Shown here in pieces: positions 26,602-35,018 of a DNA stretch of 64,000 bases. Origin of the DNA: Flavobacteriaceae bacterium (GTDB taxonomy: Bacteria; Bacteroidota; Bacteroidia; Flavobacteriales; Flavobacteriaceae); assembly GCA_947457615.1 (NCBI GenBank), contig CANGWK010000010.1, positions 1-64,000 of the forward strand, in the 5' to 3' direction. How positions within the stretch are numbered: the first letter of the stretch is position 1; every line of letters begins with the position of its first letter. The notes under the pieces were generated by a model. That model did not search any database. It was given only the letters and a program-made list of their open reading frames with translations, and was not told where the DNA came from. Made by a program: the position numbers and the translations under genes.

Positions 26602-27348
26602 TTATTTTCTATTTAGTTTAGATAGTAATCGTAAAAACTCAATATAAAGCCATACTAAAGTAATGATTAACCCCATTGCCCCGTACCATTCCATATATTT
26701 TGGTGCTTTTTGAGCAGCTCCTTTTTCTATCTGATCAAAATCTAAAAATAAATTTAAAGCTGCAATTACAATAACAAAAAGGCTAATACCAATACTCATC
26801 CAAGAATTACCATAATGCACCGGTTGGTAACTGATGAAAAAAGTCAAAACCCAAGAAAGTAAATAATAAATAGCAATAGCAGCGGTTGCGGCAATAACTA
26901 TCGATCTGAATTTTTCGGTTACTTGTACAATTTTATATTTATACAATCCAAGGCAAACAAAGAAAGTAACAAAAGTGCAACTCACCGCTTGAATTACAAT
27001 TCCAGGATACATTCTTTCAAAAATTGCAGAAACCCCTCCAATAAATAAACCTTCAGCAACTGCATAAGCAGGAGATAAATAAGTAGAAAGTTGTGGCTTA
27101 AAAGTAGTAATCAATACTAAAATCAATCCAACAATTGCGCCACCAATAGTAAAAACTATAGGATTCTCATCATTAGAAACCATATTCCAAGTACCAAAAG
27201 CACCTGCTACTAGCAACAATAATAATATAAAACTTTTGTTAATAGTACCCGCAACAGTCATCGTTTGATTATAATCCATTATTACCGCATCATGGGTAAT
27301 AGAAGTATTATTAAAAGTGTCGGTTTTAAAAAACGGATTTTTAGACAT
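26602..27348 (-). CDS. Bax inhibitor-1/YccA family membrane protein
   Basis: The 248-residue protein has seven hydrophobic segments. The first 20 or so residues are polar and the rest matches the long Bacteroidota form of the BI-1/YccA-like family (AYAVAEGLFIGGVSAIFE, then ALNLFLDFDQIEKGAAQKAPKYMEWYGAMG with conserved Asp residues near the C terminus). Family members act as pH-gated Ca2+ leak channels in some bacteria; the role here is not known. It is a single gene with its own terminator. Confidence 0.92.
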   Translation of the reverse strand: MSKNPFFKTDTFNNTSITHDAVIMDYNQTMTVAGTINKSFILLLLLVAGAFGTWNMVSNDENPIVFTIGGAIVGLILVLITTFKPQLSTYLSPAYAVAEGLFIGGVSAIFERMYPGIVIQAVSCTFVTFFVCLGLYKYKIVQVTEKFRSIVIAATAAIAIYYLLSWVLTFFISYQPVHYGNSWMSIGISLFVIVIAALNLFLDFDQIEKGAAQKAPKYMEWYGAMGLIITLVWLYIEFLRLLSKLNRK

Positions 27349-27502
27349 AATAAAATTAATTTTTAGTTCTTCAAATATAATTCTTCTTTTTAAATGAAAA
27401 AATATTTAAGAAAAATTTTAACCTAATTTTTGATTTTTTTAGTAAATCACTAGTTCAATTTGGCAAGTATTTTTACTTTTAACGGAAACCTAATTTCACA
27501 AA

Positions 27503-27532
27503 AAACCTCGTTTTTATCAAGAAACGAGGTTT
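27503..27532 (-). terminator. Terminator after pyk
   Basis: AAACCTCGTTT 27503-27513 pairs with AAACGAGGTTT 27522-27532 around an 8-base loop, and A-rich sequence on the left gives a T run for leftward transcription. It ends the acpP-fabF-rnc-pyk gene set. Confidence 0.85.
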
Positions 27533-27553
27533 GTATAAAATTGAAATAGTAAA

Positions 27554-28984
27554 CTATTCTATTTCAGAAATTCTTAAGGTATTTACCATTCCTTTATCTA
27601 CAACGGGCATTGCTGCAAGGTTGATAAGAATATCGCCTTTTTTTACATAACCATTTTCTTTAGCAGTTAGGTTAATGTCATCTACGGTGTCATCTGTGCT
27701 TACAAATTTATCATAGAAAAAAGCATTAACTCCCCAAAGTAAATTTAATTGAGTTAAGATTCTTTTATTAGAGGTATAAACTAAAATGTGTGCCGCTGGT
27801 CTCCAAGCCGAAATTTGAAAAGCAGTATAACCACTATTTGTTAAAGTAGAAATTGCTTTTGCTTTAATATCGTTGGCCATAATAGCCGCGTGGTAACAAA
27901 TTGATTTAGTAATAAAACGTTTAGTTCTCACAAGAGGTGGATTTTGAGGCACCATAATTAGCGGAGAATCTTCAACTGCTTCAATAATTTGAGTCATTTT
28001 TTCAATAACTTGAACCGGATAATTTCCTACAGAAGTTTCTCCCGATAGCATCACCGCATCTGCGCCATCCATTACCGAGTTGGCAACGTCGTTTACTTCG
28101 GCACGAGTTGGCGTTAAACTAGTAATCATAGTTTCCATCATTTGGGTAGCCACAATTACAGGAATACGAGCGGTTTTAGCTCTGTGTATTAATTTCTTCT
28201 GAATCAACGGAACTTCATGAGCTGGAATTTCAACCCCAAGATCGCCACGAGCAACCATTAAACCATCGCAAAAAGCAACAATTTTATCAATATTTTCTAC
28301 AGCTTCTGGTTTTTCTATTTTTGCTATAATTGGAATTTTATGATCAGAATGTTTTGCAATTAAATCTTGTAATTCTTCTAAATCAGCAGGTGTTCTTACA
28401 AATGATAGCGCAATCCAGTCTACATCTTGTTCAATTGCAAATAGGGCATCTTTAATATCTTTTTGTGTTAAAGCAGGAAGCGAAACTTTGGTGTTAGGCA
28501 AGTTTACACCTTTTTTAGACTTCAAAGGTCCACCTTGAATTACTTTACAAACTACTTCGGTGGTTCCATTAGTTTCTAATGCTTCAAACATTAGTTTCCC
28601 ATCGTCTAAAAGAATTTTTTCTCCTGGTTTTACATCTCTAGGAAACTCTTTATAGTTCATGTACACTCTTTCTGCAGTACCCGGAACGTCTTCGGCTGTT
28701 TGAAAAGTAATAATATCACCAGGATTTACTACTACATCTTCTTTCATTACTCCTACACGAAGTTTAGGTCCTTGTAAATCTGCTAAAATAGCGGTTGTAT
28801 AACCGTATTCTTGGTTCAATTCTCGAATAATATCGATTCGTTCTTTTACGTCGACATAATCAGCGTGAGAGAAATTGATTCGAAATACATTAACTCCAGC
28901 ATCAATCATGTCTTTAATTACTTCTTTTGAACTACAAGCAGGACCTAGCGTGGCTACAATTTTAGTCTTTTTTCTTGTTGACAT
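27554..28984 (-). CDS. pyk: Pyruvate kinase
   Basis: This glycolytic enzyme transfers phosphate from phosphoenolpyruvate to ADP. The 476 residues open with RKKTKIVATLGPA and contain NVFRINFSHA, the substrate and Mg2+ site IIAKIEKPEAVENID with catalytic lysine, MVARGDLGVEI and the effector domain TSNKRI. It is 5 bases downstream of the IPExxxVDY gene. The order rnc-IPExxxVDY-pyk recurs in flavobacteria by my recollection. Confidence 0.97.
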   Translation of the reverse strand: MSTRKKTKIVATLGPACSSKEVIKDMIDAGVNVFRINFSHADYVDVKERIDIIRELNQEYGYTTAILADLQGPKLRVGVMKEDVVVNPGDIITFQTAEDVPGTAERVYMNYKEFPRDVKPGEKILLDDGKLMFEALETNGTTEVVCKVIQGGPLKSKKGVNLPNTKVSLPALTQKDIKDALFAIEQDVDWIALSFVRTPADLEELQDLIAKHSDHKIPIIAKIEKPEAVENIDKIVAFCDGLMVARGDLGVEIPAHEVPLIQKKLIHRAKTARIPVIVATQMMETMITSLTPTRAEVNDVANSVMDGADAVMLSGETSVGNYPVQVIEKMTQIIEAVEDSPLIMVPQNPPLVRTKRFITKSICYHAAIMANDIKAKAISTLTNSGYTAFQISAWRPAAHILVYTSNKRILTQLNLLWGVNAFFYDKFVSTDDTVDDINLTAKENGYVKKGDILINLAAMPVVDKGMVNTLRISEIE

Positions 28985-28989
28985 TTTTA

Positions 28990-29478
28990 TTAAAAAATTA
29001 AATTATTTTTTGATTTTATTTTATCTTTAACTAAGCTATATGCTAATTTTACAGCACCTATTTTGCTAATCTTTGCAATTACTTTATCTAGATCAATTTC
29101 ATTTGCTGCGTTTTCAATTTTTACAAAGAAATCTACTTTTTTGTATTCCGGCAAAAGATAGACAGAGGAAGAAAATAAATTTTTAGAATTCGAAAATAAA
29201 TCATTACTGTCAATGTTTTCAATATTCTCTACTTCATTTTTATTTTGTACTAAGTTCCATTGAATTACTTTTTTTTCATCTTCAAAAGTAAATCTGACAA
29301 AGGAGGTTTTCCCTTTTTTTACTTGAAACGGAATGTCAAACTTACATTTACACAAAGCGATACCAAGTTCTTTATTCAAAAAATAAGCCAATCTATAATC
29401 TTCTAATGAAGTATGAAGTGCAATTAGATGGTAATCATCCTCTTCAAAATCTTCAATATGTATTTTATGAATAGCCAT
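28990..29478 (-). CDS. IPExxxVDY family protein
   Basis: The 162-residue soluble protein of unknown function carries LPEYKKVDFFVKIEN near residues 108-122, the variant form of the motif that names the family, followed by a short helical C terminus. It opens with LEDYRLAYFLNKEL-type text shared by the family. It lies between rnc (114 bases upstream) and pyk (5 bases downstream) and is probably cotranscribed with pyk. No catalytic residues are evident. Confidence 0.85.
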   Translation of the reverse strand: MAIHKIHIEDFEEDDYHLIALHTSLEDYRLAYFLNKELGIALCKCKFDIPFQVKKGKTSFVRFTFEDEKKVIQWNLVQNKNEVENIENIDSNDLFSNSKNLFSSSVYLLPEYKKVDFFVKIENAANEIDLDKVIAKISKIGAVKLAYSLVKDKIKSKNNLIF

Positions 29479-29592
29479 TTATTGCCAAAGTAAGTTGTAA
29501 ATATAGTGTTATTAAAAGTTCAATTAACCTATACCGTATTACATTAACGTTATTTTATCAACGAAAACGTTATAGGTTTTTATGGATTTATG

Positions 29593-30336
29593 TCAAATAG
29601 TGTTGATTTTTTCTTGGAATGCAAAATAAGCTCTTTTAGATGCAATTTCTTCTGCCTTCTTTTTGGAAGTTGCTCTAGATTTGGCAACTACTTTGTCGTC
29701 TATACTTAATTTTACTCCAAAAAAACGTTGCCCATCTATACCATTATCATCATAAACATCATAATAAAAATGTTTTTTCTCTTTTTGGCACCATTCAATA
29801 ACTAAACTTTTATAACTTATTACTTTGCCTTCCAATCGTGCAATATCAACATAGGGAAGTATGACTCTTTTTTGAATAAAATTTTCACAACCATCATAAC
29901 CTTTATCAAGAAAAATAGCTCCAACGAGTGCTTCAAAAAGATTCCCGTGAATATTTTCTCCAAAATGTTGTGGCGACACCTTACTTTCTACAAATTCAAT
30001 AAGATTCAAATCCCTACCTAATTCATTCAAATGTTCACGGCTCACAATTTTAGAGCGCATTTTGGTTAAGTAACCTTCATCTCCAGTTGGAACAACTTTA
30101 TATAAATGTGCCGCAATTACCGAGCTTAACATGGCGTCGCCAAGAAATTCTAATCGCTCATAATTTAACGGAAGCCCATCATCATCTAGGATATTGGAAG
30201 ATCTATGGGTAAAAGCTTTTTTGTAGTATTTTAGATTGATTGGCTTAAATCCAACAATATTTTGAATAGTATCAAAAAAATTCCCGCCTTCTTTAGGACG
30301 GGAATTTTTATAAAATATGTTAGTGAAAATTCGCAT
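29593..30336 (-). CDS. rnc: Ribonuclease III
   Basis: This endonuclease cleaves double-stranded RNA in rRNA and mRNA processing. The 247 residues contain the signature YERLEFLGDAML with the metal-binding glutamate and aspartate, a second acidic site LFEALVGAIFLDKGYD, and a C-terminal dsRNA-binding domain (ISYKSLVIEWCQKEK, ending KKKAEEIASKRAY). It starts 6 bases after fabF ends, a conserved acpP-fabF-rnc order. Confidence 0.96.
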   Translation of the reverse strand: MRIFTNIFYKNSRPKEGGNFFDTIQNIVGFKPINLKYYKKAFTHRSSNILDDDGLPLNYERLEFLGDAMLSSVIAAHLYKVVPTGDEGYLTKMRSKIVSREHLNELGRDLNLIEFVESKVSPQHFGENIHGNLFEALVGAIFLDKGYDGCENFIQKRVILPYVDIARLEGKVISYKSLVIEWCQKEKKHFYYDVYDDNGIDGQRFFGVKLSIDDKVVAKSRATSKKKAEEIASKRAYFAFQEKINTI

Positions 30337-30342
30337 TAGAGC

Positions 30343-31596
30343 TTAGTTCTCCAATTTTTTAAATAAGACACAAGCATTATGTCCTCCAAATCCAAATGTG
30401 TTACTCATGGCAACTTTTATATCTCTTTTTTGAGGAACATTTAGAGTTAAATTCAAGGATGGGTCTATGTTTTCATCTACAACCTTATGGTTAATAGTTG
30501 GTGGTACGATTCCGTTTTGCATAGCCAAAATTACTGCTATTGATTCTATTGCTCCAGCAGCGCCTAATAGGTGGCCGGTCATAGATTTAGTAGAATTTAT
30601 GTTGATGTTTTTAGCGTGAGCACCAAAAACATGACTTATTGCTTTTAATTCAGCAACATCTCCAAGCGGAGTTGAAGTTCCGTGCGTATTAATATGATCT
30701 ACCATTTCTGGAGACATTCCTGCATCCCGTAAGGTGTTTTCCATAACGGCTATAACACCAATTCCTTCAGGGTGTGGTGCAGTTAAGTGGTAAGCGTCTG
30801 ATGACATTCCGCCACCTCCAATTTCACAATAAATTTTGGCACCACGTGCTTTGGCATGTTCATATTCTTCTAGAACAATAGCTCCTGATCCTTCACCAAG
30901 AACAAAACCGTCACGAGTTGCGTCAAAAGGTCTAGATGCAGTTTCTGGACTATCGTTTCTTGTTGATAAAGCATGCATTGAATTAAATCCGCCCATTCCT
31001 GCTATAGTTACAGCAGCTTCAGAACCGCCGGTAATAATAACGTCACACATACCTAATCGTATATAGTTAAAAGCGTCTATCATTGCATTAGCAGAGGATG
31101 CGCATGCTGAAACTGTAGTATAATTGGGCCCCATATATCCATTTCGCATCGAAATGTGAGCTGGTGCAATATCGGCAATCATTTTTGGGATAAAAAAGGG
31201 ATTGAATTTTGGTGTTCCATCTCCTTTAGCATAATATAGAACTTCCTCTTGAAATGTTTCAAGACCGCCTATTCCTGCTCCCCAAATCACACCAACACGA
31301 TGTTTGTTTACGTTGTCATGGGTAATTCCTGCATCTTTAATAGCCTCATCACTTGAAGCAATAGCATAATGCGAGAATTTATCTAATCGGCGCGATTCCT
31401 TGCGATCCATGTAATCTTCAATATTGAAGTTTTTTACTTCACAAGCAAATTTAGTTTTATGCTTTTCTGTATCATAGTAGGTTATTGGTGCAGCTCCACT
31501 TCTTCCATTAATCAATCCATCCCAGTATTCTTGAATGGAATTTCCAATAGGAGTTAATGCTCCGAGACCAGTTACAACAACACGCTTTAGTTGCAT
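30343..31596 (-). CDS. fabF: Beta-ketoacyl-ACP synthase II
   Basis: This enzyme elongates acyl-ACP with malonyl-ACP in fatty-acid synthesis. The 417 residues hold an intact Cys-His-His triad: TVSACASSANAM, NTHGTSTPLGD and STKSMTGHLLGAAG. It therefore serves as the reference against which the divergent ketosynthase of the biotin operon (14228-15382) is unusual. It lies between acpP and rnc. Confidence 0.97.
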   Translation of the reverse strand: MQLKRVVVTGLGALTPIGNSIQEYWDGLINGRSGAAPITYYDTEKHKTKFACEVKNFNIEDYMDRKESRRLDKFSHYAIASSDEAIKDAGITHDNVNKHRVGVIWGAGIGGLETFQEEVLYYAKGDGTPKFNPFFIPKMIADIAPAHISMRNGYMGPNYTTVSACASSANAMIDAFNYIRLGMCDVIITGGSEAAVTIAGMGGFNSMHALSTRNDSPETASRPFDATRDGFVLGEGSGAIVLEEYEHAKARGAKIYCEIGGGGMSSDAYHLTAPHPEGIGVIAVMENTLRDAGMSPEMVDHINTHGTSTPLGDVAELKAISHVFGAHAKNININSTKSMTGHLLGAAGAIESIAVILAMQNGIVPPTINHKVVDENIDPSLNLTLNVPQKRDIKVAMSNTFGFGGHNACVLFKKLEN

Positions 31597-31730
31597 ATAT
31601 TTTTTTTTAAATAGTATTTAAATAAAAATACCCCGTTTTCTTTATAATAGTTAATTAAAGAGATAAGGGTATTTAATATCTGATGATTGAAATTCAATCA
31701 AAAATAGTTTAATTTTTAATAATAATAATA

Positions 31731-31763
31731 AAAACCCGCATACAATAAATGTATACGGGTTTT
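31731..31763 (-). terminator. Terminator-like hairpin between acpP and fabF
   Basis: AAAACCCGCATAC 31731-31743 pairs with GTATACGGGTTTT 31751-31763 with a single C/A mismatch, and A-rich sequence lies on the left. It is 7 bases after the acpP stop, so part of acpP transcription would end here and acpP could be made in excess over fabF. Confidence 0.75.
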
Positions 31764-31769
31764 GGGTTA

Positions 31770-32006
31770 CTATTTTTTTGCTTCTTCAATATACGAAATA
31801 GCTTGACCAACTGTAGCAATGTTTTCTGCTTGGTCGTCCGGAATCTGAATATCAAATTCTTTTTCGAACTCCATAATAAGCTCAACAGTGTCTAATGAAT
31901 CAGCTCCTAAATCGTTAGTGAAGCTTGCTTCTGTTACAACTTCATTCTCGTCAACGCCTAATTTGTCTACGATAATCGCTTTAACTCTTGATGCAATGTC
32001 TGACAT
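31770..32006 (-). CDS. acpP: Acyl carrier protein
   Basis: This is the carrier of growing acyl chains in fatty-acid synthesis, 78 residues and acidic, with the phosphopantetheine serine in [13 protein letters not shown] promoter-like box (TATTTTTG on the minus strand, plus 32037-32044) lies about 30 bases upstream. It is the first gene of the acpP-fabF-rnc cluster and is followed by a terminator-like hairpin. Confidence 0.97.
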   Translation of the reverse strand: MSDIASRVKAIIVDKLGVDENEVVTEASFTNDLGADSLDTVELIMEFEKEFDIQIPDDQAENIATVGQAISYIEEAKK

Positions 32007-32261
32007 AATCTTTAATTTTAAAATTTAAATTGTTGGCAAAAATAAAAAACTTTATCTTAAAACCACCTTTTAGTTAATAAATATGACTACGAAATTAAAA
32101 AAATTATTTCACAAAGAGCTAATTTATATTATTTATTATTCTTTTTTTTGCTTTTTGAATTAATAACAATGTAAAAAATAGTGTGTTTTTTGAATGTTTA
32201 AGATGTTACTATATTATACTAAAAACTTCCTTATTTTTGTCTAACTTTTTTAATTGCTAAA

Positions 32262-32822
32262 ATGAAAAAAATTATATTGTTTGCCTCTGGATCTGGATCA
32301 AATGCAGAAAAAATAATTAGAAAATGTCAAGAAACAAAAATTATACAAGTTGTTAAGATTTACACTAATAATCCATCTGCAAAAGTTATTGAGCGTGCAA
32401 AAAGTTTAAATGTTCCAGTAGAAATATTTAATCGTGAAGATTTAAATAATGGAATTGTTGCTGAAAAAATCCATCTAGATGCCCCTGATTTAATTGTTCT
32501 AGCTGGCTTTTTATGGAAATTTCCTGAAGCAATTATCAAAAATTTCGAAAATAAAATCATTAACATTCATCCGGCGCTTCTGCCTAAATATGGAGGAAAA
32601 GGCATGTATGGAATGAACGTGCACCAAGCTGTCCTTGATAGTAACGAAAAAGAAACAGGGATTACTATTCATTTTGTAAATGAACATTATGATGAAGGTG
32701 GTATTATTTTTCAAAAATCGGTCAATATTGAGGATTGCTCTTCCGTAGTTGAAATTGCAGATAAAATTCACGTATTAGAACACCGCTATTTTCCGGAAAT
32801 TATTGAAAAACTTTTAATGTAA
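32262..32822 (+). CDS. purN: Phosphoribosylglycinamide formyltransferase
   Basis: This enzyme formylates glycinamide ribonucleotide with 10-formyltetrahydrofolate, the third step of purine synthesis. The 186 residues contain FASGSGSNAEKI, the catalytic Asn and His in INIHPALLPKYGGKGMYG, and the aspartate in HYDEGGIIFQ. A promoter box TATTTTTG lies at 32232-32239. rnhA follows after 7 bases. Confidence 0.94.
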   Translation: MKKIILFASGSGSNAEKIIRKCQETKIIQVVKIYTNNPSAKVIERAKSLNVPVEIFNREDLNNGIVAEKIHLDAPDLIVLAGFLWKFPEAIIKNFENKIINIHPALLPKYGGKGMYGMNVHQAVLDSNEKETGITIHFVNEHYDEGGIIFQKSVNIEDCSSVVEIADKIHVLEHRYFPEIIEKLLM

Positions 32823-32829
32823 TTTTAAA

Positions 32830-33309
32830 ATGCCACATCAAGTCCATATATATACTGATGGTGCAGCCAAAGGAAATCCCGGAAACGGGGGGTATGGCGT
32901 GGTCATGGAGTTAATTGGAACACCGCATAAAAAAGAATTTTACGAAGGTTTTAGGTTAACTACTAACAACAGAATGGAACTTTTGGCTGTTATTGTAGGT
33001 TTAGAAAAACTAAAAAATCCGAAGATGAACGTTTTAGTCATTTCGGATTCTAAATATGTGGTAGACTCTGTTGAAAAAAAATGGATTTTAGGTTGGGAGA
33101 AAAAAGGATTCGCCAACCGTAAAAATTCCGATCTATGGAAACGCTTCCTGAAAATATACCGACAACACCATGTAGATTTTAAATGGATAAAAGGACACAA
33201 CAACCATCCACAAAATGAACGTTGTGATGAACTTGCAGTATATGCCTCTGGCTTAGAAAATCTTTCTATAGATACTTTTTACGAAAAAGAAGGCGAAAAG
33301 TTATTTTAA
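32830..33309 (+). CDS. rnhA: Ribonuclease HI
   Basis: This endonuclease cuts the RNA strand of RNA-DNA hybrids. The 159 residues have the four acidic active-site residues in YTDGAAKGNPG, TNNRMELLAV, ISDSKYVVDS and NERCDELA, and a basic handle region (WKRFLKIYRQH). It is cotranscribed with purN. Confidence 0.95.
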   Translation: MPHQVHIYTDGAAKGNPGNGGYGVVMELIGTPHKKEFYEGFRLTTNNRMELLAVIVGLEKLKNPKMNVLVISDSKYVVDSVEKKWILGWEKKGFANRKNSDLWKRFLKIYRQHHVDFKWIKGHNNHPQNERCDELAVYASGLENLSIDTFYEKEGEKLF

Positions 33310-33348
33310 CTTGTAACATTCTAATTCTTAAAACTACCCTTAATTTTT

Positions 33349-33678
33349 CTATGAATTGAGTTTCTCTTTCAATAATACATTGTATTCCTCTAACAACTGT
33401 AAATATTTGTTTTTCCAGTTTTCGACAGAAAAATCGTCATTTTCAGATTTATTAGATTTATCAAATGCTTTTTTTATTGGTTCAAATTCTTCAATTTCTT
33501 TGGTAAAATTGTGATGTATGATAGTTCCTATTTGTAAAATAACATCTAAAGATACACTGTTATTTTCAAACATTAAATAAACCCATCTACGGCTTTTGCC
33601 AATTCGCTTTGCCAATTCTGTAATAGAAAGCCCGCTTTTATAAACTGCTTCCTTGATTATTTCTCCTCTGTGTTGCAT
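33349..33678 (-). CDS. HTH-domain protein with C-terminal coiled-coil
   Basis: This is a 109-residue putative DNA-binding protein. Residues 6-60 form a Cro/CI-type helix-turn-helix (IIKEAVYKSGLSITELAKRIGKSRRWVYLMF), with the recognition helix around SRRWVYLMFE. Residues 85-109 are a leucine-rich helix (WKNKYLQLLEEYNVLLKEKL) likely to mediate dimerisation. It stands alone on the minus strand between rnhA and the PfkB kinase. The target is unknown. Confidence 0.85.
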   Translation of the reverse strand: MQHRGEIIKEAVYKSGLSITELAKRIGKSRRWVYLMFENNSVSLDVILQIGTIIHHNFTKEIEEFEPIKKAFDKSNKSENDDFSVENWKNKYLQLLEEYNVLLKEKLNS

Positions 33679-33963
33679 ACTGCAAATTTTAAATTAATTG
33701 TGCGAAACATAATATATGATAAATGCGCAAATCCGCGCCTATTCATATTCGTTTTTAAGTAACTAAAGGGGGGGTATAACAAATATAGTTAATTAATCGA
33801 CTACAAAAAAATAAAATTAGATTTAAATTTCAAAATTATATTGCATAATTTAACGCTTTTTGGACAATTTTTATTCTTAATGTAGATAAAATTAATTTAA
33901 GAGTAAACTTTTAAACTTATAAACTAAAACATATCTTTGTTAACTTAATTTAATAAATTCATA

Positions 33964-34881
33964 ATGAATAAACTATTAATAGTAGGTACTGTAGCATTTG
34001 ACGCAATAGAAACACCATTTGGAAAAACGGAGAAAATCCTTGGTGGAGCTGCCACTTACATTGGGCTTTCGGCTTCACATTTTAATTTAAAATCTGGAAT
34101 TGTTTCTGTGGTTGGTGAAGATTTTCCTCAAGAATACTTAGATATACTTACAGCACGAAACATAGATATTTCTGGAATTGAAATCGTAAAAGGAGGAAAA
34201 ACTTTCTTTTGGAGTGGAAAATACCACAACGATTTAAATTCTCGTGATACTTTAATTACGGAACTTAATGTATTAGCAGATTTTAATCCTGTGGTTCCAC
34301 AAGATTTTAAAGATGCCGATGTCGTAATGTTAGGGAACTTACATCCTTTGGTTCAAACAGGTGTATTAAATCAAATGCTGTCTACTCCTAAATTAGTAGT
34401 TTTAGATACTATGAACTTTTGGATGGATTGTGCATTACCAGAATTATTAGAAGTAATAAAACGAGTAGACGTTATTACTATTAATGATGAAGAAGCTCGT
34501 CAGTTATCGGGAGAATATTCTTTAGTAAAAGCTGCGGCTAAAATTCATACGATGGGTCCCAAATATGTAGTAATTAAAAAAGGAGAACATGGTGCTTTAC
34601 TGTTCCATAACAAAGAAGTGTTCTTTGCTCCTGCACTTCCATTAGAAGAAGTTTTTGATCCAACTGGAGCGGGCGATACATTTGCAGGTGGTTTTTCAGG
34701 ATATATAACACAAAGTGAAAATATTTCTTTTAATAACATGAAAAATGCTATTATTCAAGGTTCAAACTTGGCTTCTTTTTGTGTAGAAAAATTCGGAACG
34801 GAAAGAATGGAGTCTTTGCAAAAAGAAGAAGTACAAGAAAGATTAAAACAATTCAAGTTATTAACACAATTTGATATATAA
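33964..34881 (+). CDS. PfkB family carbohydrate/nucleoside kinase
   Basis: The 305-residue ribokinase-fold kinase has the N-terminal glycine pair (KILGGAATYIGL) and the C-terminal signature DPTGAGDTFAGGF with the catalytic aspartate; VITINDEEARQL and VVIKKGEHGAL lie between. The substrate cannot be fixed from sequence: sugar or nucleoside kinases share this form. Placement upstream of purF, both rightward, weakly suggests a link with purine or ribose metabolism. A promoter box TATCTTTG is at 33932-33939. Confidence 0.88.
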   Translation: MNKLLIVGTVAFDAIETPFGKTEKILGGAATYIGLSASHFNLKSGIVSVVGEDFPQEYLDILTARNIDISGIEIVKGGKTFFWSGKYHNDLNSRDTLITELNVLADFNPVVPQDFKDADVVMLGNLHPLVQTGVLNQMLSTPKLVVLDTMNFWMDCALPELLEVIKRVDVITINDEEARQLSGEYSLVKAAAKIHTMGPKYVVIKKGEHGALLFHNKEVFFAPALPLEEVFDPTGAGDTFAGGFSGYITQSENISFNNMKNAIIQGSNLASFCVEKFGTERMESLQKEEVQERLKQFKLLTQFDI

Positions 34882-34904
34882 TTATAATAAATTTATGCCT
34901 CGAA

Positions 34905-34930
34905 ATTTCGGGGCATTTTTATTTAAAAAT
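34905..34930 (+). terminator. Terminator after the PfkB kinase
   Basis: ATGCCTCG 34905-34912 pairs with CGGGGCAT 34919-34926 (one T-G pair) around AAATTT, followed by a T run to 34930. Confidence 0.8.
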
Positions 34931-34935
34931 AGATA

Positions 34936-34996
34936 TAGCCTGAGATTCACAGAATCATATTAATCTTTTTTAATCTGTAAGTCTGTGGCAAAATAA
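34936..34996. repeat. Degenerate flavobacterial intergenic repeat
   Basis: The text TGAGATTCACAGAATC, AATCTTTTTTAATCTG and TAAGTCTGTGGCAAA resembles a dispersed intergenic repeat of flavobacteria built on AATCTGTG and CTGTGGCAAA, by recollection. It lies upstream of purF and may carry no function. There is no second copy in the window of the same quality. Confidence 0.4.
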
Positions 34997-35018
34997 ACAC
35001 AACTAAATAACTACAAAA

